Below, piece after piece: positions 46,178-58,280 of a DNA stretch of 64,000 nucleotides (within the stretch, counting starts at the first letter, position 1; each line of letters begins with the position of its first letter). The notes below the pieces were generated by a model. The model searched no databases, had not been told where the DNA came from, and saw only the letters and a program-made list of their open reading frames with translations. Made by a program: the position numbers and the translations under genes. Location of the stretch: assembly GCA_038503035.1 (NCBI GenBank), contig JAVSML010024444.1, positions 186,001 through 250,000 on the forward strand, in the 5' to 3' direction. The stretch comes from Crocodylus rhombifer. Taxonomy: Eukaryota > Chordata > Crocodylia > Crocodylidae.

Positions 46178-46672
46178 ATGCAGTTACCTTTGCTAGCAGG
46201 TTTCTTAACTTCGAAGTGCTCAGAGCTCTTTGGGAACTCCAGCTACATGGAATTTTCTTGTTTGGGGAAAAAAGAAAACACATTCAAACCAAACATGAAA
46301 ATCCATATATACTCCTGCATACAAGAAACTAAACAATCCAGATCAAGACACCAAGGGTCCAGTCAGGCCCCATTCCCAGTTAAGAAAGATTCATCTTATG
46401 AAGCTCCAGAACTCTATGCACCACAAATACTTCCACTGAAACCCTACTCAGTTAAGCGAAAGGCATTCAAGGGCAACTCTCGTCAGCTGATTTACTTCTG
46501 TCTAAAGAGAGCTGCTGTACAACATCTTGGCCAAAGAAACAACTTCCTCATCTTGTTTGGGGTTTTCAGTTCTTCTTGCAATGACCAGGAGGGCTGTGGT
46601 GTTGTGCAGTCAGCCCAGAATAGCCAGGCCACCAGGAAGTCAGTTCTGTTCTACTGCTTCGGCCTCAGCTAG
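46178..46672 (+). other. 164-codon open frame of unknown meaning
   Basis: This is the longest frame here outside CR1. The product has no motif, membrane segment or repeat that I recognise and is rich in Ser, Lys and Gln. There is no upstream promoter or splice context that would support it. A frame of this length can arise by chance in 64 kb, and the minus strand over 46540-46860 also has a long frame. I do not call it a gene. Confidence 0.12.
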
Positions 46673-47029
46673 TCCTTGCTAGAGGGTTAGCTAATCTGCT
46701 GACTGGGGCCTGGACCAAGGTAAACAAAACCACAACAAGACCCTCAGAGACAATTTCTACTCTTTGGGATAGAATCTGATCCTCGATAGAGATCTCACCC
46801 TTTGTCTTCTTCACCACCAAGCCCAATCCATTTTTAGTGTGGACAGGGTGATCTCTCACATAGGGTATATCCTACACCACTTCTTCAATCTTTAAATAAG
46901 TACAGTAATGATTATATCTATTATCACATTTATACATCAACACATAAATACCTTTTAACCATAACAACAAAATTCAGGAGCTGGAATTATGGGGTAAATA
47001 GACCAAAAATCTATCAAAGACAGAAATTC
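46673..47029. other. Unassigned sequence
   Basis: No feature was recognised. Confidence 0.3.
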
Positions 47030-48110
47030 TAGAGGTGCACCGGTATATCAGTCCATATCTGGTTGGCACCAATAGAAGAAAAACTGACATATTTGGCAAT
47101 CGACTTTTTTTGGCCTGTGTAGCCAATAATATCACCAATAAATACCGCATGCACGTGCAGAGCCACAGCATGCACATGGCCAGGTATGGAGCCCAGCAGC
47201 TTAGAAAGCAGTGTCCGGCCAGTAAGCCTGTAGGGGGAAAGGGACATGAGGGAGGGAAGAGGTGTCAGAGGGAGAACAAGGCCCCCACAGTGAGGAAGGG
47301 AGTGGGCCTGGGGCAGGGGTGGGCACTGCCCAGCCGGGGCAGGGTGCGGGATGGAACTATTGGTGGCTTATCCAGGGGCATGAGGGCAGCTCCCCACAGT
47401 TGTGTGCACCCCTGAGGGAGGCATAGCATGTGCCCCCTGGATTTGTATGTAGGGCAAGGCTGGGCTGCCTGCTGTGGGTACAGGGCCAGGGGCTATGCTA
47501 GCCTCTTCCTGGCAGGGGGGCTGGGCCAGGACTACACTCATGGTGGGTGGGGGTAGGGCGGGCAGCAGCAGCACTGGAAGGCCTATGGGGTGGGCTACAG
47601 TCACCCCATAATTCCCCATAGCCACCCCGTAGCTCCCCCCCCACCAGCACTGCCCCTGCCCACCCTGAGCACAGCCCTGCCCCAGCCCCCACCCCACCCC
47701 CGCTAGGCTAGAGAGAGGCTGGCGTAGACCCTGGCCCCAAGCCTGCAGCAGGAAGCCCACCCTCACCCCATGCACAAATCTGGGGGGCACATGCCCCACA
47801 TGCCTCCTCCAGGGGTGTGCACAGCAGTGGGAGCTTCCCCCACTCCCCTGCACCTCCCAGACAAGCTGTCCTCAGCTCTGTCCCATGCCCCTCCAAACCC
47901 TAGCTGGGCAGTGCCTTCCTGCCCCTGCCTCAGCTCCTGCCCCATTCTCTCCCCCTCCGCTGGGGCCTTGATCGGCACCCCACCCCACCCTGACGCTGCT
48001 CTCCAAGTTGCCAGGCTTCATATCAGCTATTGGATGAGTATTGGCTGATATGACTGGTTAATAATCTGCCACCAGTAGCAGCCAATTTCTTTTTTCTCAG
48101 TGCACATCTA
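47030..48110. mobile_element. hAT-like element, about 1.1 kb, GC-rich interior
   Basis: The left end 'tagaggtgcaccggtatatc' is paired by 'tagatgtgcactgagaaaaa' read from the right end, and both subterminal regions carry 'gatattggc/ccaatattgg'-like phrases ('gccaataatatc', 'attggctgatatga', 'tattggatgag'). This matches the vertebrate hAT end type 'GGTGCACCGATA'. The interior (47200-47990) is strongly GC-rich with many chance frames and no transposase. A clear 8 bp duplication was not found. Confidence 0.55.
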
Positions 48111-48289
48111 AAAAATACCTAATTACCTGTGGGTGCACACTTTTCAGAAGATAACCACTCTCTCCAATGTCTCAGTTCTGATCCTCAAAGGGAATTTACA
48201 ATAAATACCTTTTGTAAATGAGCCTGCAAACTTCACTTCATAAATCTACTGGATACAAAAAATTATGGGCTAAATATAGACATTGGATT
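48111..48289. other. Unassigned sequence
   Basis: 'gggctaaatatagacattgg' at 48267 resembles the terminal motif of the 10830 element, but no partner was found. Confidence 0.3.
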
Positions 48290-48622
48290 TATGGCACATT
48301 ATAACTGGCCTGCCATCCAATACCCCCAGGTAATCTGTCTGTATTTTACCAGCTACATTCTGTCACCAGTTCAATATTCCTCCTCCCTCCCACATGTCTC
48401 ACACCTGTTGTCTCCTATCCCTCTGATCCTCACTGCCCTGCATTTGCATTTTCACAGACCTGCATTTTGCATATTGGCTTCTATTTTACCCTGGGGAGCA
48501 CACAGTTCACCAGCAGACTCTCTCTGTGCCTGAAGAAGGGTGTTTGCCTGGAAGCTTGCAAAGAACAATTTTGTCAACCATTTAGTTGGTCTAATAAAGG
48601 ATATTACATCTATCCAAAGAAC
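48290..48622 (+). repeat. Interspersed retroelement-like repeat, 3' part
   Basis: The string 'tgcctgaagaagggtgtttg', then 'ggaagcttgcaaagaacaat' and 'agttggtctaataaaggata' is a familiar high-copy sauropsid repeat ending, possibly of a Penelope-like element. The related end motif occurs at 41690 and 53520. Family naming is from memory and uncertain. Confidence 0.5.
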
Positions 48623-49993
48623 CTTGTTTGGGGTAAGTGTGTAACTTAAATAAAGCTGACCAGAGCATACTTTTCCCTTTTTCCCAGAAAGGGAGCAGAA
48701 AGCTTCATCCCATTAAAGGCTTGTCTAATTACAAAGCCTTTAGAAGTATAATTAGTGGAAACAGAAAATATACCAACAGGAAGTTTTCTGCCATCTTAAC
48801 TACACTCCTCACCGCCCCCCCCCCCCCGCCCCCATGACAAACTAAGTCAAAGAAAGCCCTCATTGTTGGACTAGTGATGTCCTAACCAGGAATTATCTGA
48901 CAGAAGCTAATTCAACTAAGAGTATGATTTTTTTCATATCCCTCACCAACCTAGTGCAAAACTTTGTAGCATAGACCTGACCTAAGTCTCCTATTTCTGA
49001 GGCAAGCAATTAACAATTAATAAGAAAGTAACAAAAATGTTTGACTAACCTGACAATGTATCCTGTTGTCAGATAATTCTGCTTATATATTGCATCCTTT
49101 CCCCTGGCCTGTCTTGTCTATTTAGATTGCCTAACTCAAAGACTGCCTACTTTGTGCACTTTTATGATGCTTAGGAATAGTGTGATTGACAATGAGTACT
49201 AGTACTTATAAAATATAGCATACCCCACCCATGCTCACAGGCATACTTGAAATTCAGCAGTAAATCAGTGAAGCCACTCCAGGTCCATCTCCAGCATCTG
49301 CTAACCTGGGAGTGGACACTGGGGACAAGCCAGGAGTGTATTTATGGTGTGTGACTATGGACATGGGCACACTGAATGTATTGGTGCCAGAACTAGCTGC
49401 CACCATGGGGCAGACAATCCTAGTGGTGGCCTGATTCCTGCCATTAGGTAGAAATAAATTATAATTACAATGTGTTCAGTGTTAGAATATGCTACCACAT
49501 GCTATAAACTTTGAAGTATGAAGCTGGGTAACAGTGTTTAGCATAAGCTAGCTCAAAATTAGAGGCAAAGAACAAGCCCTCAGATATGCTGCAGAGATCA
49601 GTGGGAGATCAAAGGCTCACTGGGAGGCAAAGGCTAACTGAGTGACCACATGCTGTACTGTGCAATGCATTTGATTCCACTTTGGTATGAATTGCATCTA
49701 AAGTGATAATGACTCATGAGTCTGTTATAAAATAATCCAGTTACACTGAAAATATTAGCCACATCAAAGCTGCCTCATGCATTGATCAGACATTTGACAA
49801 CCAAATCAGTGGCACAGAGACAATTCTGAATGCCTCAGTTTCTTCTTTAACCATTTAACTCTTTAGAATTTAGCTTACATCTCAAAGTAAGCAGCACATC
49901 AGCTACTCTGCCCGTTTTTGTGCTAACAGCCTGTGCGCCAGGTTTTTGCTCCATGGTAAGTGCAAACTCAATAAAAGAGACACACTACCTCAT
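48623..49993. other. AT-rich unassigned DNA with a C run
   Basis: A run of C is at 48815-48827. No other feature was recognised. Confidence 0.35.
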
Positions 49994-50275
49994 ATTCAGC
50001 ACCAGTGAAGCCTCATCTACAGTTGTGTCTAATTTTGAGCACCACACTTAGGAAAAAAATAACATAGACAATTTGGAAAGAATCTACTGTTGAGCAACAA
50101 AATTGATTTAGAGCTCTAATAACATGACTTGCAATAAAAGGTAGGAAGAACTGTGATTTATTTAGTCTGGAGAAGAGAAGACTGTGGGCAGGTTTCATAA
50201 GTTTTCAAATAATGAAGCACTGTTATAAAGAGGATGGTGTTAAACTGTCCCCTGTGGTCAAAGGTGCAAACTAGC
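49994..50275 (+). mobile_element. Ancient CR1-type LINE fragment
   Basis: It aligns by eye with 630-890: 'ttcagcaccagtgaagcctc' versus 'ttcagcactggtgaggccac', 'ttatttagtctggagaagag' versus 'ttatttaatctagagaagag', and 'aagaggatggtgttaaactg' versus 'aagaggatggagctagactg'. It is heavily decayed, with no frame and no 3' tail. Confidence 0.8.
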
Positions 50276-50284
50276 AATGGGAAC

Positions 50285-50800
50285 CTGCAGTTTCACCGTA
50301 CCCCATCACGTGTGGGATCACTTTTCTCTTCAGTTCTGTTCAACCTCTACATGCAGCAGCAAAGACAGCCCAGGCTCAAACTTCCAGCAGTTTGAAGACA
50401 GCACCTCAATCTACCTCTCCTTTCTCAGGCTCAGCAGTCCCACTGTCATCAAAGCAATCCAATGGCTTGATGAAATCACGTGATGAAGGAATAACCGCTT
50501 CTAGAAGTTGAACCCGAGCAAGACCGAAGATCTTGGTGCTAAAGGAGATCTACCCCATTGAGTGGGTGATGACCAGGGCCTGGTTAAACTTGCTTGTCCC
50601 ACCTCCTCTTTGAACAAAGTAATCCAGTAGAAAATCAGTAGCTCTTAAGATACTTCAACTAGTACAGAATGTTTCACAGCACATTGTGCCCCGAGCTCAT
50701 CAGCTCTCTGGATTCTTATAGAAAAATAGATCAAGTTCCAGACTTTGGTTCTTATCTTCAAGAAATTCAGTAACCCAGGCCTAGGGTACCTAAAATATTA
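50285..50800 (+). mobile_element. L2-like LINE fragment
   Basis: The translation gives pieces in the order expected of an L2-type reverse transcriptase: 'SLFSSVLFNLYM' (after the GxPQGS region), 'FEDSTSIYL' in the catalytic-box position (FADD decayed to FEDS), 'AIQWLDEIT' and 'KLNPSKTEDLG'. Nucleotides 50650-50760 resemble the following L2 region. Stops and frame changes are frequent. It lies directly after the ancient CR1 fragment. Confidence 0.6.
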
Positions 50801-52289
50801 CCAAAGGCTCCTGCATGAGATGTGTAGTCTTCAAATGTTGTAGGATTACAAGGGAACTAACTACGATAAGACTAAATTGTGTTGGTGTGGGGAAACATGC
50901 TCCTCTGAGGTTGATCCAAGACAGCAAAATAAAACTCTCAAATAACCTAAAACACCACCACAAACCTGGATGCCTTCTGGCTGTGAGTACAAAGCTTTCT
51001 TCTCTGGCCCTGCCTTCTGTAACAAAAGCATGCAAACACAATATTCCCGCAGGAGAAATAATGGATCACACACCTCACAGATGTTAACCACATTGCACTC
51101 AGCGCTTCCAGAGAGCTCTCAGATGCCACAGTATTGAGAGTGCAATGGGAACCTGAACACCACAGCCATGATAATTCAAATGCCCATCTCTCTGGCTGCT
51201 TTCACAGGGGGTCTGATATCCCAATGGAAAATTCTCTCCCTGCAATTTTTTTCTTTTTTAAAATGCAGCTTCACCAGAAAACTATTCTTATCCCCAATTG
51301 TTTCCCCAATAATCAGCAACTCCCAGGCAGTTTGCCATGGTAACAGGTCTCCCACCTCCAGAGCAGCCTGCAGGAAAGTTGAGTTGTTTTCTAACTAAAT
51401 ACTGTTGAATTTTGATAACATGGAAAGTATCAAGTGCTTTGTGCTAAACTAGGGTGAAAAGAAATGGTTAGCTGAAAAGTCACAAATTTGAACTGAACTT
51501 GTTTGCTGGCCATTGTTAATGTTAAAATGCTGTAGTTTTTCAAATGCCATTACAGCTGCACTGCAGTCTGTTTTAATGTTTGAAGATTTTAGCTATAACT
51601 TATTAATTGTTCTAAATGTGTTTTATTCTAATAAGCAGCATCTTATCATCTATATATAAACTGACCTCACAGTTCCCTTACAACCAAATTTTTTTGGGAG
51701 CAAAATTCAGCCTAGGCAGTTTGATGGTACATTAATCATTCCAATTAAGCCATTCAAAGAACAGGAAAAACAAGGTGTCATGGTGACCTTTGTATACATA
51801 ATCATGATTTTTATTTAGCTTTGGCATCATCCTGTTTGCCTGTCTCCTTTTGCCTGATCTGCTACATAATCCTTATCTGACACTGTCCCACAATTTCTTT
51901 TCCACTATATCCTGATATTTGATGGTCTTTATTGCATTTCAGCTTCTGGTATCAAATATAAATCTCTTTCTGATGCTGATGTATCCCAACTGATGCAAAT
52001 ATTCTTTCAATCATCATCTTTAGCTTGGGAACAAGATAGCTTGGGTTAATATTTATTACTTGTTAAAAAGTAACTCTTGTTATCTGTTAACAGAACTATA
52101 ATTACACATCTTGCTCTCTTTTGGGGATGGGTCAAAGTTTTTGTATCATTTTTTAATCATTTCATTGGGAGGTTTAAGAACCCCTGAGATAGTTGTTGTC
52201 AAATTCTACATGCAAGAATCCTTTTTGAAGCAAGGGGCATATAAAGGTGCATAGCTGAATGAATACTTAAAGGTAAGGTTTGTTTTGTT
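50801..52289. other. Mostly unassigned; possible L2 3' part to about 51100
   Basis: The first 300 bp may continue the L2 remnant. From 51400 on the DNA is AT-rich and unique-looking. Confidence 0.3.
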
Positions 52290-52470
52290 CATAGGCGCCT
52301 GGTAAGGGGTGCACAGGGATGCACGTGCCTCCCCTGATGAGGTCGGTGCCCCCCGATGGTTGACACTGATGCTGTTGGTAGGGCTGGTGCCCCCCCGACA
52401 GGGCCGCCACCATTGTCGGCTTCTGTGGGTAGCCCTCCTCCCCCCGATTCAGGAGGCACCAGTCACTCAT
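52290..52470. repeat. GC-rich interspersed repeat related to 41750-42005
   Basis: See the copy at 41750. This one lies sharply bounded within AT-rich DNA, which supports a discrete insertion. Confidence 0.45.
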
Positions 52471-53073
52471 GGTTTTGTTTATCTCCTTTGAACACGAAAC
52501 TATTCTTAAGGTAATTCAGGGTTCTCTTTATAATCCACAGACTGTATACATAAAAGTCTGCTAATGCTCTTATTTATTGTGATATATCAGCAGTCTAGCA
52601 GAAATAATCTTATCTACTTGGCAAAATACAACTTTGTGCCAAGCTGACATATTAAGTAACAAATTACTCTTGTTAGATGATATCTAAAGTATCTATGTGG
52701 TTAAATAGTTGGCAGGTTATGAATGCTATAGTACTCAAAAAAACTCACTCATTTCATTGTTATGGATCCCTTCATCCCCACTCCCAGCCACTACTTTTGT
52801 TCAGCTGTAGTATCTTGTCATAATCCAAGACTTTATGCCAGTTGTGGCAAGGGCTGTCTTTATACTGCATATCTGTACACTGGGTAACACAATGGTCATG
52901 ACTGAGTGACTAAAATGCAGTGTTGTAAGATGGGGTGGGTGAGCAGGGCATGTGCCCCAGGCATTGTCTAAGGGCAGGAATGCCATAAGGAAGAGTAGGG
53001 GGAGGTGTGCTGCTCAGGAAAGAACTGACCCCATCTTTTGCCAGCAAAATCAGCATTTTTTTTTGCCCTCTAG
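52471..53073. other. AT-rich unassigned DNA
   Basis: No feature was recognised. Confidence 0.3.
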
Positions 53074-53288
53074 ACATAGATTTCATAGACATTAGGGCTG
53101 GAAGGGACTTCAGAAGGTCACTGAGTCCAGCCCCCCGCCCAAAGGGCAGGAAGTCAGCTGGGGTCATAGGATCCCAGCAAGATAAGCATCCAGTTAACTC
53201 TTGAAGGTGTTCAATGTAGGTGCTTGAACCACCTCCGATGGCAGGCTGTTCCAGAACTCGGGGGCTTGGACAGTAAAGAAATTCTTTA
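53074..53288 (-). mobile_element. CR1 LINE, reverse orientation, 3' 215 bp
   Basis: The tail 'acatagatttcatagacatt' and 'gggctggaagggacttcaga' are followed by the 3'UTR and the reverse complement of the ORF2 end. It is nearly identical to 39025-39230 and truncated at 53288. Confidence 0.92.
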
Positions 53289-53359
53289 CCTCTGGCACAT
53301 TGTAGGTCTTTATGAAGTAGGGTGTGTTCTCTTCACCTCTGCAGTGTTTCAACAGTTAT

Positions 53360-53566
53360 AGCACAAATCCTTGTAGAAAGAGCATTTATGCGATCTATTT
53401 GGAAAAGATTCACTTCTACAGATGTTTGGATAGGACAACACCTTAACAACTAACTTGTTCAGAAAGTCGTAAGTTTTTGTAGGATACAGCCTAATCAATC
53501 AGATGAACCTGCCCTGTCTTCCACCTGACTTCAGATTAACACGACTACTACCTCTCTCTACAGACG
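53360..53566 (+). repeat. Interspersed repeat end ('cagattaacacgactacta')
   Basis: It shares its terminal motif with 41690-41745, and 'ctgccctgtcttccacctga' matches 'ctgccctgccttctgcctaa' there. It starts close to the CR1 truncation point; the CR1 may have inserted next to or into it. Confidence 0.45.
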
Positions 53567-54881
53567 GTTGTGAAACATGCATAAAAATGGCTGTAAATAC
53601 TTCATCTGAACATCTATAGAGATTTTACTCAGCTTGAGTTTTAAATATGTTTTTGTGGTATTGACCCAGTATCTTGCTTTAGACAAAAGGGGATGGGTAT
53701 AATACTGTAAAGATCCTGAATTTGTTTTCTATTTTTATTCCCAACAGCAGTAAATTACAATAAATGTATTTGACCCAGTAGTCCTTGAATGTTAGACTGT
53801 GACCTTCAGCCACCTATTATTTGACCTTCTTTATCTTGATTACTAATGTTATTTGGTAATAAAGGTAAGAACTCTGGTTTTGTCAGTTTACAACTCTCAT
53901 TTCTCCTTATTTAATTTGAGTTGACAGCAATATCTCTGCCTGTAAGAATGAAAGGGAATATAATTCTTGGAAAATATCAAGTAAGTATTATCTCAGCACT
54001 ATTCTCCAACTGTTAGTGTTAAATAATCTGTGTTATAAATGTTCTTCTTCAGTCAGTGGACCACAAGAGTGTTTTGAAAGAAAACCTTGAAATTGTGCTT
54101 ACAACACTTTTACATACTGAGATACTGATGGATTTCATTTTCTGTATTTTTCTGAAAGCAGCAACTCTGCATTAAAGCCATGCAATGATCCCAGGTGCAA
54201 AAGGAAATAAATGAAAGACTAATTCTTGCCGACAGCCTTCTATCCATCCTAATTCACTGCTTATTTTAAGACCATCTTTCTATTTTGTCACAATGAATAT
54301 TTAGAAAACAAATCTGAGCTTCAGTCCCACAAAATAAATAGGCAGTACAAGCTGTCTTCAAGCATATTCTTTCTGCCAGTGAAGGAAACAATGGGCAATA
54401 CTACATTTTAAACCACTGCTGTGGTTAAATCTTTGTAACTTCTTTATTTGCTAACAATGGGAATCAGGAGACAGATGAAGAAAAATGTGTGTACAAATTT
54501 GTGCAAGAAGGGTTTTTTATTCTGTACTCTAACAATGCTGTCAGGAAATCCATGTTAGGCTGCCCATCTGCAAATACTTGCACTCCCGTAGATAGTCACA
54601 CTGACTATTTGATTCTTTAACTTTCTGTATAATTACCTATAGGATTAGAGACTTAACCCATGTGAGCATAGAACCTTGCACTCTTCCAGTAGAGTTATGG
54701 TCCTGATACTGAGCTGGGAGGAAAGTCAGCAACAGCATGACCCCATATTTTCAGGGCCCAAATGTTTGGAGAGGGAGCCTCATTTTGAGGTCCCTGCAAA
54801 GAGCCCTTATTTTACATAACTGTAGTGTGGTGAGGGCTCCTGACTGGATCGTGGGTGCCTTAATGTCTTGAGGAGCCATAA
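53567..54881. other. AT-rich unassigned DNA
   Basis: No repeat, exon or RNA gene was recognised. Confidence 0.35.
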
Positions 54882-56160
54882 AATCATAGAAAATTAAGGT
54901 TGGAAGGCACCTCAGAAAGTCCTCTAGTCCAATCCCCTGTTCAAAGCAGGATAATCTCCAGCTAGATCATCCCACCCAAAGCTTTGTCTAGCCAGATCTT
55001 GAAAACCTCTAAGGGTGGAGATTCCACCACCTCTCTGGGTAACCTGATCCAGTGCTTTACTACCCTCCTAATGAGAAAGTTTTTTTTTGCTAATATCTAA
55101 CCTAAACTTCCTTTGCTGCAACTTGAGACCATTGCTCCTCGTCTGTCATCTGCTACAAGTCTAGCTCCAGCCTCTCTGGAGCCACCCTTCAGTTAGTTGA
55201 ATGCTACTATTAAATCCCCAACATCTTCTGTTCTCCAAACTAAATAAGTCCAGTTCCCTCAGCCTCTCCTCAGAAGTCATGTCCTCTAGCCCCCTCACCA
55301 TTTTCGTTGCCCTCCTCTGGACGATCTCCAACTTGTCAACATCCTTTCCATAGTGGGGGGCCCAAAACTGAACACATTACTCCAGAAGTGGCCTCATCAG
55401 TGCCGAATAGAGGGGAATAAACACTTCCCTCAATCTGCTGGCAATGCTTATACTAATGCAGCACAGTATGCTGTTAGTCTTCTTTGTAAGAAGGACACAC
55501 TGTTGACTCATATTCAACTTAACATATTCACTGTAACTCTCAGGTCCTTTTCTGTGAGCTGCTGCTCAGCCCGTCAGTCTGCAGCCTGTACCAGCGCATG
55601 GGATTGTTTCATCCTAAGTGCAGGACTTTGGACTTCTATTCTCCTCATGAAATTTCTTTTAGTCCAATCCTCCAAGCTGCTGATGTCTTTCTGAATCTTA
55701 GTTGTACCATCCAGCATCTCTACTAATCTCTCTAGCTTTGTGTCATCTGCAAATTTGCTGAGGGTGCACTCCATCCCATCTTCCCGGTCATTGTTGAAGA
55801 TATTGAACAAAACAGGCTCCAAGACCAACCCCTGGAGCACTCCACTTGATACTGGCTGCCAGTCAGACATCAAGTCATTGATTACTACCCTCTGAGCCCA
55901 ACAATCCAGCCAGTTTTCTATCCACCTTACAATCCATTCATCCAACCCATACTTCCTTAGCTTGTTTGCAAGAATGTTGTGGGAGACTGTATCAAAAGCT
56001 TTGCTAAAGTCAAGGTGTATTACATCCACTGTTTTCCCCATATCCACAGAGCCAGTCATCTTGTCACAGAAGGTAACCAGATTGATCAGGCAGGACTTGG
56101 CCTTGGTGAATCCAGGCTGACTGTTCCTAATCACCTTCTCTTCCAAGTACTTAAAAATTT
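54882..56160 (-). mobile_element. CR1 LINE, older subfamily, reverse orientation, about 1.3 kb
   Basis: The 3' tail 'aaatcatagaaaattaaggt' and 'tggaaggcacctcagaaagt' lie at 54882-54920. The 3'UTR and ORF2 follow leftward on the minus strand, with recognisable RT in 55574-56146. It is truncated at about 56160 near RT motif 1-2. It belongs to the older type related to 421-1146. Confidence 0.92.
55574..56146 (-). pseudogene. CR1 ORF2 reverse transcriptase fragment, degenerate
   Basis: A 190-residue minus-strand frame shows the catalytic motif LDFSKAFD at residues 45-52, 'GVLQGLVLEP' at 102-111 in place of GVPQGSVLGP, and the intact catalytic box FADD at 132-135. The frame leaves CR1 after 'EDWTKRNF'. 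The loss of the conserved Pro, Ser and Gly in the middle motif, together with the truncation, means that it is inactive. Confidence 0.88.
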
Positions 56161-56319
56161 ACATGCGAATGAACATGTGATCTCCTGGATTCTGGAGTTG
56201 TATGACGCCTGTTCAGCTGCCAGCCAAAGTTAGAGCAACCCAAGTGCTGCTCAGATTTATACTCAGAAGCTTAGCACTATTCAGGAGTTGAATAGAATTT
56301 GGTCTCAAGAAGCCCCCAG
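56161..56319. other. Unassigned spacer
   Basis: No feature was recognised. Confidence 0.25.
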
Positions 56320-57019
56320 GGTGGATCCAGAGGGGTGGCTTCATTACAGACCCCTTACAGGCTAGGATGCACCACCTTTTAGCAGCACTCCCTTTCCCTA
56401 TATGCTCAGCAGCACCTCCCTACCCCTCCCTTCCCATTTCCCCTCCCCTGCCTGCCACTTTCCTCAGCTGATCCAGGGGGGAGCTCCAAAGCCATTCTTG
56501 TCCTGCTGCAGCCAGGCTGTGTGGGGAGCCAGGCTCAGTGGAAAGTCAGTTCCTCATCCTGCCAGGTCCCCCCAGTGTTTCCTGCATGCCCAGGAGCAGG
56601 CACAGAGAGAGGGAACTTAGCTCAACCCAGTTTGCACCGCCACTCACTACAGATCTGGCTGAAGTGGGGCAGAAGTGGCTGGGGTAGTGGTGGCAGCAGG
56701 TGGGTCTCTCTGCAGCAGAGGTGTAAGTAGAGAGGTTGTGGGGGGGTGAAAAACAGGAGGGGAGTAGAGGGGAAGTGCTAGTGAGCATGGAGAGGAAAGG
56801 AGGGAGTTTTGAGAGTGGCATGGGGGTAGGAAAGGAAGATTCTTACCTGATCTAGGGGCTTTAAAAAAAGACCCCTGCTGCTGATACTACAGTGTGGTCT
56901 GCCCACGCCAGTGGGGGGCGGGGGGAGGTGCATGGAGATGCTGGGTATGGGAGAATGCTGCCAGCCTTGTAGTGCTGGTGACTGGTCCTACACCCCACTT
57001 TTTGAAATCTTGGATCTGC
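56320..57019. repeat. GC-rich interspersed repeat, copy 3 of 3 (longest)
   Basis: This is the most complete copy. Its ends 'gggtggatccag' and, reverse-read, 'cataggcagatccaagattt' share an inverted 'GATCCA(A/G)' core, which suggests short terminal inverted repeats. No transposase frame. Confidence 0.6.
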
Positions 57020-58280
57020 CTATGCTGCCATCTCCTCTTTCCCTAGGCATATCCTGATCCTGCCCTTACAGTAGGGAGTAAGTGGGGTATATAGTGCTGT
57101 TACTCTGGATCTTTGTTCTTAGCAGAATCCCCAGGTAACAAAGGAGTTTCTAGGGGTGATTCTACCAGATGTATAGTCCCTTGCTCTATCATAAAGGACC
57201 AGAAGTGGTAGCCAGTTTTTGGGACAGAAGCAGCCAAAGCTGATGTGCCAATTCTGACAGTGCTCAGGAGCTGCTGTTTCAGAAAAATGTGACGATTCCC
57301 AGAAAATATCTTGTCATTCTGATCATGAAAAGGACATACCAGCCTGGGCCCCACATGAGATCAACAGATGTCTTGACCGTTAATCAGTTCTTCAAAATTA
57401 TAATCAGCATACATATTTGAAATGTCACTAATTTTGTTCCCCCAAACTGCCTTAAAATTAAATAGGGGTGTAGTAGGGCACTTTTGGGTGCCTACCACTT
57501 TAAGGCTGAGAGCAAGCAGCCAAGCAGATGCAGGCCAGCCCTGATGATGCCTCTATTTTAGATCCAGACCCTCAAGGTTGAGGCAGCAGTCTGCCTGGCT
57601 GAGCTGCTGCTCGGAACATCCTTGGAGGTAAGGGCAGGAGCTATGGGGATGGCAGGAGGCTTCTGGTCCTGGGTATGATTGAAAATTGCACCTTGCTAGG
57701 GAAGGATGGGCTGGTGGGTCTACCTGTGGCAGGGAGCTCCCCAGAAAGGCCAGGCCAGTTGCCTCCTCAGTGAAAGGTGGGGAGGGGCCCCTTAAAACCA
57801 CAGCCCCCACATCCTGGTGGGTTACCCAGACATAAGGACAGACACAGGGGCCAGGCATATCTTTGGACACCTGAGCCCCACAGAGTTGTAAGATCCCTGA
57901 GACCCCACTGATGGGGCAGTGACATGGCCTAGAGAGAGGGCAGGAGAGTGGCCCCAGAGCAGGAGCAGTAGTGCATGGTGGGCTCGCACAGGGTAGCGGG
58001 TGTTGTTATGACCTGAAGGACTGTGCGTAAGCAAGGTGTAGAGTCGGACTGAAGGCTGGTCTGAAGGGCTGCACCAGGGGGTGTATTGGGTAGGGATGAA
58101 GGCCAACCTAAAGGACAGCACATGGACCAACCCCCATGAGTAGGGGAATGTGGAAAGTTGCCCAGTCAGGGGATAGGGGCAGAATCAGCCCACTGTTGGG
58201 TACAAGGACTATGCCATGTAGAGTAGGGGAGCATAAGCGATCTGAAGGACTGTATGAGAATAGTCAAGCCTAATGGCTCC
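57020..58280. other. Unassigned, purine-rich from 57870
   Basis: The stretch 57870-58280 has the same G/A-rich, 'gaaggactg'-bearing character as the minisatellite that follows and may be its older, more decayed part. Confidence 0.35.

Noticed and set aside
47368..48048. Several long open frames on both strands
   Set aside because: They overlap each other in a GC-rich repeat interior where stop codons are rare, and no motif is present.
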